Assembly: GCF_000002235.5 (NCBI RefSeq)
Contig: NW_022145612.1
Span: 17,228,809-17,292,808 of the forward strand
Length of the DNA stretch: 64,000 nucleotides
Origin: Strongylocentrotus purpuratus
Taxonomy: Eukaryota > Echinodermata > Echinoidea > Camarodonta > Strongylocentrotidae
Direction: 5' to 3'
The translations under genes were made by a program, and so were the position numbers. Under the pieces are notes generated by a model. The model made no database searches, had not been told where the DNA came from, and was given only the letters and a program-made list of their open reading frames with translations. Below are positions 14,597 through 25,847 of the stretch, piece by piece. How positions within the stretch are numbered: the first letter of the stretch is position 1; the number at the start of each line of letters is the position of its first letter.

Positions 14597-17500
14597 GGTG
14601 GGGGGGGGGGGGCTAGCTGGGACAGACAGACGCAAAGATGATAAAATGCCGTATTTTGAAAATGGATTGCAATGTGTCGATTAAAAATAATAAGCATCAC
14701 AGAGGTGCGTATACATTGCTGTTTATCAAAATGACAATCAACTAGGCGGCGCTCGCCCTATTCCGCCAATCTTCTTCTTTTCTATAGTTCAGTAAGAGTA
14801 ATTACGGGAACAGAAAATGGTTCAACATTGCATGATAGCAGAGGAGAACGGGAGTAGCCACTGGGTGCTGCACTCCAAGATACCCCTTTCACTCATTTCA
14901 TTATCGCGGCAACATACCGTCATACCATTTATCAATTACCATTTATTCATCATTTTTATCAACAAGGATACAAGATCATTATCATTGTAAAATGATGTCA
15001 CGATATTACCTTTTGTGCTCCTGTTCTCCTTTAGTTCTCTATCCCTTTCTCTCTATTTCTTTCTCTCTCTATCTCTTTTTCTCCCTCCCTCCCTCCCCTC
15101 CCCTCCCCTCTCTCCCTCTATCTCTTTCTCCCCCTCTCTCTCTCCGACTCTCCCTCCCCTCTCTCACTCTCCCAACCTCCCTTTTCCATCCCTGCCATAT
15201 ACCGCAAAGTATATATTTCACACCCTCTTTCTTTCTCCCCTCCCATTTTCCGGCCTGCCCTCCCCTCTCCCCCTCTCTCCTATTCTATGGTCTATAGACA
15301 ATAGAATAGGTTGAAATTGAACAAGACATATATGTCTTGTTCAATTTCAACCTCAGTGTCTTATCTCTCCTATAAAATGTAAATGTAAATGTATTTCATC
15401 CCCCCCCCCCCCATCAGATTCTCTTTCGATCCTTATCTTTTTTCTACTCCTTAATATCTTTCATTTTCTATCGCATTGACTCTGTCTTAATGATAGGTTT
15501 TGCTGTTGAGCACAAAATTGACAGAGGATAGTACAAAGCGAGAGCCAAACGGACATCAACTCACTTCACCAAATCTAAAGATATCGCTTCTTTGACTCTA
15601 AGTCAAATAATTATGAAGGGCCTCATAGTATATTTCCATAAATTTGACGTAACCAAAAAGCCTACATTTCCTTTTTTCAATGGCAATCATCATTTTTCTT
15701 CCATATTGTAAGTCTTATTGCCCGCAAGAAGGCCGTACAGAGCTGTGTAGCCTATATTGTAAACGCATTATTATTATGTGAGACCCCGACGAAGCATTCT
15801 TCTAATCAAAATTCAATTCAATATATAAAACCTAATGTAAATCATCTCTTTTTCAATATTTCCTTACAATGTGTTGCACTATAGATTGTACATCTGCACC
15901 ATGTCTGCACGGATCGACTTGCATCGAGACCAGGTCTAGTTATAAATGTAACTGCGCACAGGGCTCCTATGGATTAAACTGTCAACACGGTACGTTACTT
16001 CTAAAAACATAAATGAAATAATTTCTCAAATGATGTATACCACTTTACAGAGAAACGAATGTGATTGGAGCAGCCATACAGTCTCAAATTTTGATCACAG
16101 GTGAATTACTTGAGTATATACAGGTCAAGATTCTGATGATTTCCACTACACGCCTTATTGCTAATAATTTAGTTTATCTCATGAACCGAGATACGAATTA
16201 TATCCCGAATATGTATGTTTGTGGGTGGATGGGCGTGTGTGTGTGTCAGTGCCTGTGTGCGTGTTTGCGCAAAATAGATGATCAAATAGATAAATAGATC
16301 AGTAAATGGATATGAAAAATGCATAAGTTAAATAATACAATACATAACAATGAGCTAGAAATTAAAAAAGAAGACATTTTAATAATTTCTTTCATTATTT
16401 TTATTTCTCAATTCTGCAATGCCATCTTTAGTGCCAACACCGATATTGCACACCAGCACCACCTCTCCTGCAACGGCGATATCATCATTGTATTCGACCT
16501 TGACAACGACATTTTCTGCATTCATTACATCGACATCGTTGCCTTATATTGCAGCGACGACTCCTGACGTCACGACTGATGTCCCGACTACCAACACGCC
16601 GGTACAAGCTTCGACAAATGGTGACTCGTCATCCGGTACGTATTGCAGGAAGTTTCTTAGATGTTCCCCCCTCTGGAAATTTTGATTCTGATCGTTAGGG
16701 TAGTTTACAATTAATCAATGATAACAAGTTCAGGTGGAGGGGGGGGGGGGGCGTAGAAGGAGTGCAAGTACTGAGGTTGACTTACCTCGTACCGAAATCT
16801 TTCTGTATATGAAATTATGTGCGTTTTTTTAAAATTTAAATTTACGTAACTTCAACTGGTAGGCCTATTTCTTAAATTTGTTAAACTTTTAATAGTGTGC
16901 GTTGGGCGTGTGTATGTGTATTTTTGTGTGTGTGTGGGGGGGGGGGGTGTATCATATAGGTATTATTTATTGAGGAATGATGTCGTTATACGCCACATCA
17001 TTATTGGAATATGTTGACATAGGGTCCCAAGATTTACCCAATGGTGATAGCACTAATAAGGTCTATCCCCGGTAATAATATGCAATTGGGTTACGAAATG
17101 CGAGCTAGAAGAGGTGTACATGTAATTCGACCCCATTTTCTGTGCAAGTAATTATTTCATTTTACTTAACAATAGAGTTGAATTTCCACCATGATTATCG
17201 CTCTTCATTATAATCAAGTGAATATTAGTGGCTTAAGTTTCCGATTTTTAGCTGACTAGCAGACAAGCAAAGGGGAAGTACAATTTTACTGAAACCAATG
17301 GAAATGAAAGACTTAATATCTGTTTAAAAATGGGTAAACGGTTTAAATAATTACTGAAACAACCTTTCTCTCGCAACATTCAGCTCCACCAAGCTACCAA
17401 GGTAAACAGTACGGTTTCTCAAATGCATTCACCGCGCAGACTTTCGAAGACGCCAAGCAAGACTGCACGGCGTTCGTCCCGGGCCCGGCATCGGGCTCGG

Positions 17501-18400
17501 GGCTGATCGAACTAACGGACGCCGAGGAGAAGGCGTTCATCACCGACTACGTCTCGACGACGTCGATTCCCACTGGGTCATCACTGTGGATCGGTTGTCC
17601 AAAACATCTGTCTGAAGACCCCGAACATGGCTTCTACTGCTATCATAGTGACTACAGATACTCTAGGAAAATTAATAATAACATTGACATTGGCTATTGG
17701 GGTAAGAAACATTCATTCATGCAGACAAGGGCATCGTAGGATTTTGGACGTTATTTTCATTTCATTTCAGATCTATTTTGTGACATGGACGAGTTTATAC
17801 CTCGGTAATTATTCATTAGGGGGGGGGGGGCTGCAGCCTTCATGAACTTTCTTGAAATGTGAATTCTTGCAGAATTTTGTCTCGAAGATTTATGTGTTAT
17901 AGGATAATTGAAATGATTTCTAACCCTTTTTCAGCATAATCGTTTCGCTTTTCACTCCTTCCCCAATTATCTCTTAGAAAAACAACTCAAAGTATCTCAT
18001 TAAATATTTGTATTCCTTATCATTAGAATACAAATTGACGTTGATCTACATTAAGTAGATGATAACTATGGCATGTCACATAGGGATATCTTTTTTATCG
18101 AGGCGACATGAAGATGAAAGCTCTGGTGACGAAATTCAAGGTTAATGAGATTCGTAATTATAGGTGATTTAGGGCATATAATTCAAGATGTCATTGAAAA
18201 AACTCTTCAAACTAAGGTCATTCACGATTTAAACTCCATTGATCGTTTGATTCTGTCTTTTGTTTTATTCAGATTGGGACACTAACGAACCGCAAAAGGA
18301 TAACAGACGATGTTCGGTTCTGAACCTTGCCACGCAGAAGTACAGGACGGAGTACTGTAATTCAGCAGCAGCTATAGCACTTTGTGAATGGACACCGTAA
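6121..18400 (+). CDS. secreted EGF / Ser-Thr stalk / C-type lectin domain protein (6 exons)
   Basis: Assembled by eye from exons 6121-6166, 12081-12260, 15885-15989, 16432-16635, 17384-17701 and 18273-18400. Every intron is phase 1, and the 981 nt give 326 residues plus a TAA stop. Residues 1-17 are a signal peptide with an A-F-A cleavage site, completed only if exon 2 is included. Residues 18-75 form a 4-cysteine module (C20, C27, C61, C72) ending SGFYTC, reminiscent of the end of an Ig fold. Residues 77-108 are a textbook EGF domain (C77, C82, C88, C97, C99, C108). Residues 111-178 are a Thr/Ser/Pro-rich, probably O-glycosylated stalk. Residues 179-326 are a C-type lectin domain: AKQDC (C206), ELTDAEEKAF, LWIG, YWDWDTNEP, C298, C313 and ALCE (C322). 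The usual EPN/QPD and WND calcium motifs appear as EPQ and YRTEY, so canonical calcium-dependent sugar binding is doubtful. A role in immunity or adhesion is inference only. The two exons at the 5' end are less certain than the rest. Confidence 0.72.
6660..6735 (-). repeat. GTGCCCC stripe repeat, short copy
   Basis: In reverse complement this shows spaced GTGCCCC-like words (AAGTGCCCCTAT, AAAGTGCCCCCTTTTT) similar to the longer degenerate arrays at 8277-8400 and 18665-19030. The strand is opposite to those copies. Confidence 0.4.
6769..6831. repeat. (TTG)n microsatellite
   Basis: About 14 TTG units followed by TTA/TTG variants. Poly-Asn and poly-Cys open frames across it are artefacts. Confidence 0.9.
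8277..8400 (+). repeat. GTGCCCC stripe repeat
   Basis: A degenerate tandem array with roughly 22-26 nt spacing: words such as ATGACCCCTTTTTA, ATAAGTGCCCCTATTC, ATATGCGCCCCATTTA and ATAAGTGCATATTTCCCC recur. It belongs to the same family as 18665-19030. Confidence 0.5.
9540..9990 (+). mobile_element. probable LINE 3' UTR/tail fragment
   Basis: A T/C-rich stretch ends in AATAAAATTGAATTGAATTGAA, i.e. a poly(A)-signal-like word run into a short pentamer repeat (GAATT), the usual look of CR1/Jockey-type LINE 3' ends. No reverse transcriptase frame remains. The assignment rests on the tail only. Confidence 0.35.
11386..11462. repeat. (GA)n microsatellite
   Basis: About 75 bp of nearly pure GA dinucleotides, closed by a short G run. 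Confidence 0.95.
11831..12044 (+). repeat. two-copy tandem duplication, about 105 bp unit
   Basis: The segment starting TACAGGGCTATTG and ending TTGAGATAG is repeated immediately (second copy from 11934) with small indels. A related word, ACTATTGAAATTGCCTT, reappears near 20767. The duplication lies just upstream of lectin exon 2. Confidence 0.75.
12430..13605 (+). mobile_element. 5'-truncated LINE 3' end in lectin intron 2
   Basis: The frame at 12470-12781 ends with a block that resembles the extreme C terminus of CR1/Jockey-group ORF2 proteins: RRIHTLVFN, RFSCFYVFPRFWEHL, VLPFLNVLRKFL. It is followed by about 800 bp of AT-rich 3' UTR and an A-rich tail (AATGAAATAAATAAATAAA). The 3' UTR contains a 12-bp inverted repeat (13431-13442 and 13493-13504). 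The catalytic reverse transcriptase part is absent. Confidence 0.5.
13431..13504. repeat. 12-bp perfect inverted repeat (hairpin) in LINE 3' UTR
   Basis: CACCAGCCAATG at 13431-13442 pairs exactly with CATTGGCTGGTG at 13493-13504, enclosing a 50-nt loop. It sits about 60 bp upstream of the A-rich tail, where a reverse transcriptase recognition structure might lie. Confidence 0.75.
14545..14588. repeat. (GA)n microsatellite
   Basis: GA-rich tract interrupted by GTGA and followed by a 14-base G run at about 14598-14612. Confidence 0.9.
15020..15290. repeat. polypyrimidine (CT/CCCT) tract
   Basis: About 270 bp almost wholly C and T on the plus strand. Two overlapping Ser/Leu/Pro-rich frames are low-complexity artefacts. 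It lies about 600 bp upstream of the EGF exon. Confidence 0.85.
15308..15353. repeat. perfect 46-bp palindrome
   Basis: AGGTTGAAATTGAACAAGAC followed by ATA is mirrored at once by its exact complement, a 23+23 bp palindrome with no spacer. It may be the centre of a worn palindromic MITE or a replication-derived palindrome. Confidence 0.9.
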
Positions 18401-21370
18401 CTAAGTCCATAAACGAAAATTCTGCCTTTATATCCATAATCTTTCTTATATTCGTGATAATAGGCCTTGATCATTATGATTTTAAATAGAACGTTAAATG
18501 ATGACGGCAATGATGATGACGATGCTGTGTGGTGATGATGGTTGATGTTACGTCGGAGGACTCTTTTTAGTAAATGACTTCTCTTGTATGACCGTGATTC
18601 ATATTATAATTTTGAAGTAAACATAGCATAATAATTATGACTGTCTATTGTTTGTAGTAATGATTCATAGTTCCCCCACTTTTTCAGGTACCCCCAAAGT
18701 GCCCCCTTTTACATTGGAAGAACTGCCCCTTCCCCTTCTAATAACTGGCTCCTTTCCTTGTGATAAGTGCACCCCCTATTTTTTCATAAGATTCCCTACA
18801 CTTACTCATAAATGTCCCTTTTCACCTCTGATAAATGCCTCTTTTCCTTTGTAATAATTTCCCCCTCCCCCTTCCGATAAGTTATCATTTCGTTCTTTGA
18901 TGAGTGCCCCTGTTCACCTCTGATAATTGCCCTTTATACTTTGACACGTGCACCTTTTCTTTTCTAATAACTGTTTTTATCCCTTCTGATAAGTGCCTAC
19001 TTGTACTTTCTCCATAACATGCACCCTAATTCAAAGCGAATTAAAGATCCTTTTTTCTTTTCTTTTCCCTAGAGCTCGCATTAATTTTATAGATGTTATA
19101 ATTATGTTACTTATAAAAGAACTTTTCAGTCTTTCTTCATTAGATTGTGCTTAAAACTCATCAGGGTTGCTTTTTTGGTCCTCTTTATAGGATGTATGTT
19201 TTCGAACTGTGACCTCACAAATATTTTTTTTTGCTCACTCGCTTCGCTAGCTCGAAAATTTATATTCAGACCATCACAACCAACTGCAAACTATACTGCT
19301 TAAGCAGTATCTTGTACCATGTAAAGAGGGAAACAAATATTGATGTCATCCCTGGTAGTGTAATCACAATCATGACTATGTAGGGGTATATACCAATGTC
19401 TGAAAATGGTGTATGTTAACTTTGAGGTTTCCCTTTATAGGTGCCTCTTTTTTTTAGGTGCCCCCGTCACTTTGGAAGATACTACGCCTCCCCTGCTCTC
19501 TTGTAAAGAAAATAAACGAGATCAGAGGCCATATCGCACTATTTTCATCTATTGGTTTCCTTATTTTTGTAAACTCGTCTTGACGACGTATGGGATCCGT
19601 GTCATCTCAATTTTCACCCAATGGACATAATGGAAGTTGAGCTAAGGAAAATTCTCCGCTGTTATTCATAGATCATTAACTATCAAGAGAAGATGGGGAC
19701 ATTTTTTCTCAATAATTATAAAAAAAAACATCCCCAGAAGATGTGATCGTTGGATATCGGGGTACAACATGAAACATTTTAAATAACATTTTTCCAACTC
19801 TTTTTTTGCTGATTTAATAATACAATAATGGGATTTTTTTTTTTTTTTTTTTTGGGGGGGGGGGGGGGGAGGGGGGATAACACGACATCGAATGTCACCT
19901 GTTAGGTGTATGTATACATTTATTGTATATATAGATGTATGTATATTTACAAGTGGTAAGACAATGTTTTTGTTAACTTTTAACCCATTTTAAATATTTA
20001 GAAAACTTGTCAAAACCTTTTCAATATTTGTCACATATATTTTTCTTTTCATAATTAATGTGGTAACTTGAAACCATTTTTGTTTTCAATACACTCCTTT
20101 TTCATGGATATAAATTAGCCCTATTACAATGTTTTATTTGTTATATTCGTATATAGAAAAATTGTGAAGAGTAAGATTTGTTGTAAATAGCACCATAAGT
20201 AATACAGTCTAAAACATTATGATTAATTTCCTCATTATTTCGTTATAATATGCATGACCTCAGGGCACAAATATATTTAATTTTCTTACAATTTTGTATG
20301 AGCCTCGGAAGGATGCAAACCCTTGATAACATTTTTAGAAATTTCCAATATTTGGACAAACCGTCATCCCATATTCGGGTAGCAAAGCGGTCTATTTGTC
20401 ATTTCTATGTCTTATGTAGTATACTTTAACGAAAACAATTATTATTTTCAACATTTTATAGTGATTCTAAGGTTAGTTCACTCGCGATTTTCGAGCAAGA
20501 GACGTCAGAACACGGGCGAAAAATATGAATGCCTGGTGATGCGGCCGTTGATAACCAATAGGTCACATTGTCACTTATCATTATTTTTATGACAACATTC
20601 AAGAACAAAAATATATATTTAACCCCGAGCGCAAGGACTTGCAAGAAATGATTCCAGCGCCAATTTCATTTCGCTTTACGGTATAACCCATAGTAATCAT
20701 GATTGGCTAACATAATTATGCATCTTTGTCATGTTCGCACATTTTAATATTTGGTAGAAGAAAAGGACTATTGAAATTGCCTTCGGGTGATTATCGGAAG
20801 TCTTTGCGATTGTGCCGTTTCATTTTGATCCTTCTTTCAATTTTAAGATTATACTTGACGATCATTTACGACGAATAGCAGCAACTAATGTGAGAGGGAA
20901 ACAAAACTGGTTGACTGACTATTGAAATATAACAAACAAACAACAATGGATGAGGTTTCATTGAAATGTTAATAGATTTAGTGGATAGTATGCATTGTTG
21001 ATTCCCAGCTTAACGACCATTTTCTGACCTTTCAAATAATGAATAATATGAACATCGCAATTCTCTTCTTATCTACCTTCTTTATATATTTATTGCTCAT
21101 TAATTAAAGAGGGTGCGGAATCAAACGATAATAACCTGTTTCTGTGAAATGTTTTGTATAGATTTGTTAAACATTACTGTTTTCAATCACATTAAGGTGA
21201 AAGATAAACATTAAAACTGGGAAAATGTGATTCACATGTGTGATCCACGATGCCGGTTGTACTGACATCATGATAAAGGTTCATTTGGACAAGAGAAGGA
21301 CGTAATGAATTATAATTATGTGGAGCATTTGACGACCGAATATGATCAAATAGAGTGAGGAGAGGTGACG

Positions 21371-21413
<43 letters not shown>

Positions 21414-22018
21414 GGGTGGATTAAAAAGCAAAGACATAAACCTCACGATTTATACGTCCATGCATGGCTTCATGCTGATTTGTGTTCTTACCATCGATAT
21501 TGTCATCATGTAAGAATGTTTATCATTATCAAAAGCAGGACTGAATGAAGATGAAATTAGCAGAAGAGTGGAAATAAGAATGGCTGTATCAGGTTAGATG
21601 AGAGATGCAGCTTAGTGAGAACAGATGGATAGATAGATAGTTAGATAATAAATAGATCGATGGATATAAATACGAAAATACATATTGGGTTGACAGACAG
21701 ATAGAAAAAAAAACAAGTTGGTTTGATTTGTTTTTATTTTTATTTTGACGTTTTTTTTTAATTTCCATATACATCAACATATTTACAGTTACAATCTTAT
21801 AACTTTTGATGTATAATAATGACATGGTATCATTGAAAATAAATATCAGGAGACTGAGGAGAGGGGTGGTCTTAAGCATATAGGCTTGAAGTGACGTCCC
21901 TTCGAGAATAAAAATACGAACACATACAATAAAAAGGGTTACCTAACAATTAGGTTAGGAAGGAAGAACGATGGGAAAAGAGCATTATGAAAGAAATGGG
22001 ACAGAGAGGAGCAGAGAG
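18401..22018. other. gene-free intergenic DNA
   Basis: No exon was recognised. Visible are the stripe repeat (18665-19030), a T/G homopolymer block (19828-19876), a GA microsatellite with GAGGGGTGGA flank (about 21370-21420) and AT-rich unique-looking sequence. A segment at 21300-21410 is an inverted match to 23415-23500 (shared: GTGGAGCATTTGACGACCGA). Confidence 0.5.
18665..19030 (+). repeat. GTGCCCC stripe repeat, long array
   Basis: About 15 degenerate units of roughly 22-24 bp with the consensus idea TGATAAGTGCCCCTTTTCACCTC. Spacing is regular but unit sequence is strongly diverged. Shorter relatives occur at 6660-6735 and 8277-8400. Confidence 0.6.
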
Positions 22019-22019
22019 G

Positions 22020-23270
22020 GAGAGAAAGTTACATTCGTCATGATAGTATGGGGACAAGTACATAATTTATATCAAGTCAAGTTGTGCATGTATGTACATT
22101 TTGACAGCTACTATTTAAAGTGACTCGGTAACATTGTTGAAGGTTGATGAAAAAATTGCTTAATTTTTGTATAAAATGTTACTTACTATATTCCTTTTAC
22201 TATACTAACCCTCTGACATGCAAAAAATCCTGAACAAATTCTCAAACCACAAAGATATCTATAGTTTTCTTTGAAGGCGTCGATGTGAGGCACCCTCTAA
22301 CAGTGATTAACAGTATTTCTCCCAACCATTTTTGAATTTTCCCAACCGTTTTTCCATGACAAAAATACATAAAACAGGCTATACAAATCAACACTTCACT
22401 GTCTGGAATGGAATGCAGAGCCATTTTATTGCTTTTTGACGATTTACATTCACCTAAAATGTAATTAAATTGTCCTTGTCTTGATGCTGAACAGGCTTTG
22501 AGAAGTAGAATAATATAGTTGGGAGAATTAACGAATCGATCAAATCAGTTTTTCCCAATTTGTACCATGAATAATGATCCGTTTTCACTCAAATTTTCAG
22601 ATTATCTTTAATTGTGCATCTAGCATTGAAGTCATTACCTTAGCACCACTATCTCTCATCTGAACAATGTTACAAAGTCCCTTTAAGATTGATAGATAAA
22701 TGGATATAGGTAGAGTTAGATAAGCGAGTAGATAGGTGAATGGATAATATGGATAGACAGGTTGTTAGAAAGACACATTCATAGATAGATGGATGGATAG
22801 ATAGGTACATTGATAGGAAGAAAGCAGTATGTACCATCAAAGAAGAAAACGTGGGTAAATAGTAGTAGTAGTAGTAGTCGCTGAATGCAGAGCGAATATA
22901 TTTCATTTTCCACATAATATAAACAATGACAAGATAATCACAATAATTAACGTAATGATAGAACAGACAATTAGCATTGAAATATCTTTGCCATTGCTTT
23001 TTGTTAGTCTTGTAATGCAAAATTATTTAGTTTAATACAGGAAATGAAAAACGTACCAATTTGGAAGCAATGCTTGTTATGTGTAGGTTCGCACAAGAAT
23101 AATTTAAATTGTATACATTAATAACATGAATTTTGAAAGATTAGGGAGTAATGATAGATAAATATGTGTATATAATATAGTTAGATATAGGTGGATAAAT
23201 ATAATATACTAAATATCTAATCGACCGATAAAGATATTGAAAGAATGATAGGTTGGGTGTCAGGTAGACT
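22020..23270. repeat. inverted homology partner of 46470-47165
   Basis: In reverse complement this matches 46470-47165: for example TTCGCACAAGAATAA, ACGTACCAA, the AGTAGT triplet tract, the GATAGATGG tetramers, ATCAAGTCAAGTTGT and GTTACATTC occur in mirrored order. The copy here is longer because it contains the TTAA-flanked insertion at 22119-22682. It is separate from the main duplication arms. Confidence 0.75.
22119..22682. mobile_element. TTAA-flanked non-autonomous DNA transposon (564 bp)
   Basis: TTAA at 22115-22118 and 22683-22686 flank an element with imperfect terminal inverted repeats (AGTGACTCGGTAACATTGTT against AGGGACTTTGTAACATTGTT). The partner sequence at 47058-47061 has a single TTAA at the same point and no insert, a precise empty site. 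TTAA target use indicates the piggyBac or Kolobok superfamily. No transposase frame is present. Confidence 0.8.
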
Positions 23271-23908
23271 ATATCTCTTTCTCCTCTCTCTCTCTCCCCG
23301 TCTCTTTCTCTCTCTCTCTCGTTCCTTCCGTCCGTTCTTTTTCATTTTCTCGATCTCTTTTTTTCTTCTTTCCTTTCAATCGCTAACTACTTTGCTTATT
23401 ATCTTTCACCCTCCCCCCCCCCTCTCTCTCTCTCTCTCCGTCACCAATCATCATCTCACTCTATTTGATGTTATTCGGTCGTCAAATGCTCCACTTAATA
23501 TACTATAGGCACCAGGTAGCCGTACAAACACCATTTGGACATTCAGAGCTAAAACCTTCTCATTGTTTCTTATTCTTTATTTCCAATGCTGAACAAGAAC
23601 ATCCTACAAATGCACAGTTCATTAACCTTTGAATCGATACTTGCTTTACTTTTAATCTTCTTTTAATCAGACATTCTAACGGTTAAATGAATTAGCCCAT
23701 TCAAGTGTGAATGTTTGAAACTTGATTTTAAATAATGATGTCGGTAGAGTATTAATTTCCTTTATTTCGGTTGTATTCTAGTATATTTTATTGATGGATT
23801 ATATGAAAATTGCTCACAATAAAAAGAGTTCACTTTCTCTTCTTTTGCTGAGTGTATATTCGAATTGGTAAATCCTATATATTGTGTGGCATCAAATGAA
23901 CCTCTTAA

Positions 23909-24633
23909 AGCCCAAGTCCACTCCAAAAAATAAATTACTTTCAATAGAAGCAGAAAAATCAGACCAACCAATCAAAAAAAGTCTGAGCAAAATCGGATAA
24001 CTAATAATAAAGTTATGAATTTTTAATGACATTAAAAACTTTGAAAATCACTAGACAACTTGGCAACTCACTCATAAGTCTGTGACGTCATGTCCTCACT
24101 ATCCACTAATTAGTTTCTTTATATTGATGATATAAATTTCCTATTTTTTCCTTAAGAATCTTATTTCTTCACACCAGCATCCAAGTTAGATTAATAGTAA
24201 TATGTTTTTGTGTGGATGCACTAATATAGAGTTATTTATATAAAAATCAATAATTATGAATATACAATATTCAGAAAATAGTATAAATTCTTCAAAGTTC
24301 AAACAAGATTTTGTAAAATGTCTTGCACGCAATATGATACAAATATAACCTGGGCAAAGGCATGGGAAAATCAAGTTTTGGGGAATAAAAGGGAAATTAA
24401 TGGGATCAAACCATATAGAGCAATTGATAAATAGTGAGGACATGACATCACAAACTGATAACCATCTTGGCAATTATTTTGTGTTTTTCATTGTTCCATA
24501 GTTTTACATACTTTTTCAAAAATTCATAACTTTCTTATTAGTTATCCGATTTTGCTCAAACTTTTTATGATTGGTTTGGCTGATTTTTTTAGCTTTTATT
24601 GAAAGTAAGTTATTTTTCGAGTGGACTTGTCCT
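23909..24633. mobile_element. TTAA-flanked foldback element (725 bp), left arm only
   Basis: TTAA at 23905-23908 and 24634-24637 bound long imperfect inverted ends of about 110 bp, beginning AGCCCAAGTCCACTC and, from the other end, AGGACAAGTCCACTC. Shared inner words include AGCAAAATCGGATAACTAAT. The right arm lacks it (near 62526). This is the signature of a Kolobok/piggyBac-type non-autonomous element. No open frame. Confidence 0.8.
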
Positions 24634-24904
24634 TTAAATTGGGAGCAATAGAAGTTACTTATTAATGGTAACAGCTCTATTATTCTGGCGTTCTGAGAAC
24701 AAAGAACATATAAGTGAACATAATTATTACAATACCATAATACTTACAAGAATAATGACAAAAATGGAATGGTACAAAAAATTTATCAAATATAGTATTT
24801 AAATTTCGAAATTAGCATTGGTCATCTATGAATTTAAAACTCGGTGCAGAATTGTTGGAGGTTAAAAAAAATAGATATGGTAAATGGTGGTCTATGATAT
24901 TAAT

Positions 24905-25740
24905 ATGATTAATATTCAGCAAATAATAATATTACCATTGGTTAAGGTGATTGTAAAAACTATCACTTCCGAGGCGATCTGGATGTAGCTATCTTTCCGA
25001 AGCGAAGCTGAGGAAAGATTAATAGCGTGTAAATTCAGATCGCGGTGGAAGTGATAGTTTGCCATCGCCTGAAACCAAGAGATGATTATTTGCTTTATAT
25101 TCCACATCGGAAACATTTCACTTCTTCCGTCATTTTAGAGCAACAAATCACCAATTAACAGCTAGCAAACGGTGTATGATACCTACAGTGCATGCATTTC
25201 TTATGTACGTACATAGGCTATACGCAATATAAGAAAGTGAGTTGCAGCTGTCTTCAATGAAAGTGCGTTGCAATGTGTAGATAGTACTACGATCCACACT
25301 GAACAACGAAGTTTTCCTCGCCATCAATGAAGGGCGAACTATCTTTCATCACGTGATTTACTTTTGACCAATCGTATGGCAAGATTATTTGTATGTGGAA
25401 TATAAAACATTATATACCTCACTTAAGAAATCCAGTCATCTGATTGGCCGAAATTGCGGTCATGGTTTTAACTATTCCTGTAAAATTCCCGGTAAAATTC
25501 CAGTTACCGGGAAAATAGTTCAGTCTTGGTGAAATGCCCATAGGTTCACATGTTAAAAACTGGTTTGAGCGATCGAGGATACCGTACGTGTGCGAAGAAT
25601 TGGTCGATATTTTTGATATGGCAATCTCGATCGTATACTGAATTCCAAACAAGGCAAAAATGGCTGAAGAAACTCTCCCAAGATTTCCACTTCTTGATGA
25701 TGATCAAATGCAACACCAAAAAGCAGTCATTAATACTATA
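24905..25740. repeat. left-arm-only segment with internal hairpins
   Basis: The right arm runs straight from the counterpart of about 25740 to that of about 24905, so this roughly 830-bp segment was inserted here or lost there. It contains inverted words: AACTATCACTTCC near 24959 against GGAAGTGATAGTT near 25048, and TTATATTCCACAT near 25096 against ATGTGGAATATAA near 25393. Exact termini and target duplication were not resolved. Confidence 0.45.
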
Positions 25741-25847
25741 ATATAACATTCCGACGATACATAATCAAACAGCAATTACACCATTCATTTCAGCACCAAT
25801 TAGTCATCAAACTATTCCTCTTTGGTTTTAAAAAAAAAATCATTATT

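Larger units (their letters stand above)
12261..15884. other. lectin intron 2 (3.6 kb)
   Basis: Apart from the LINE remnant this holds a GA microsatellite (14545-14588), a long polypyrimidine tract (about 15020-15290) and the 46-bp palindrome. A possible donor gattcag/gtaagc near 13917 was looked at, but no acceptable in-frame exon goes with it. Confidence 0.5.
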
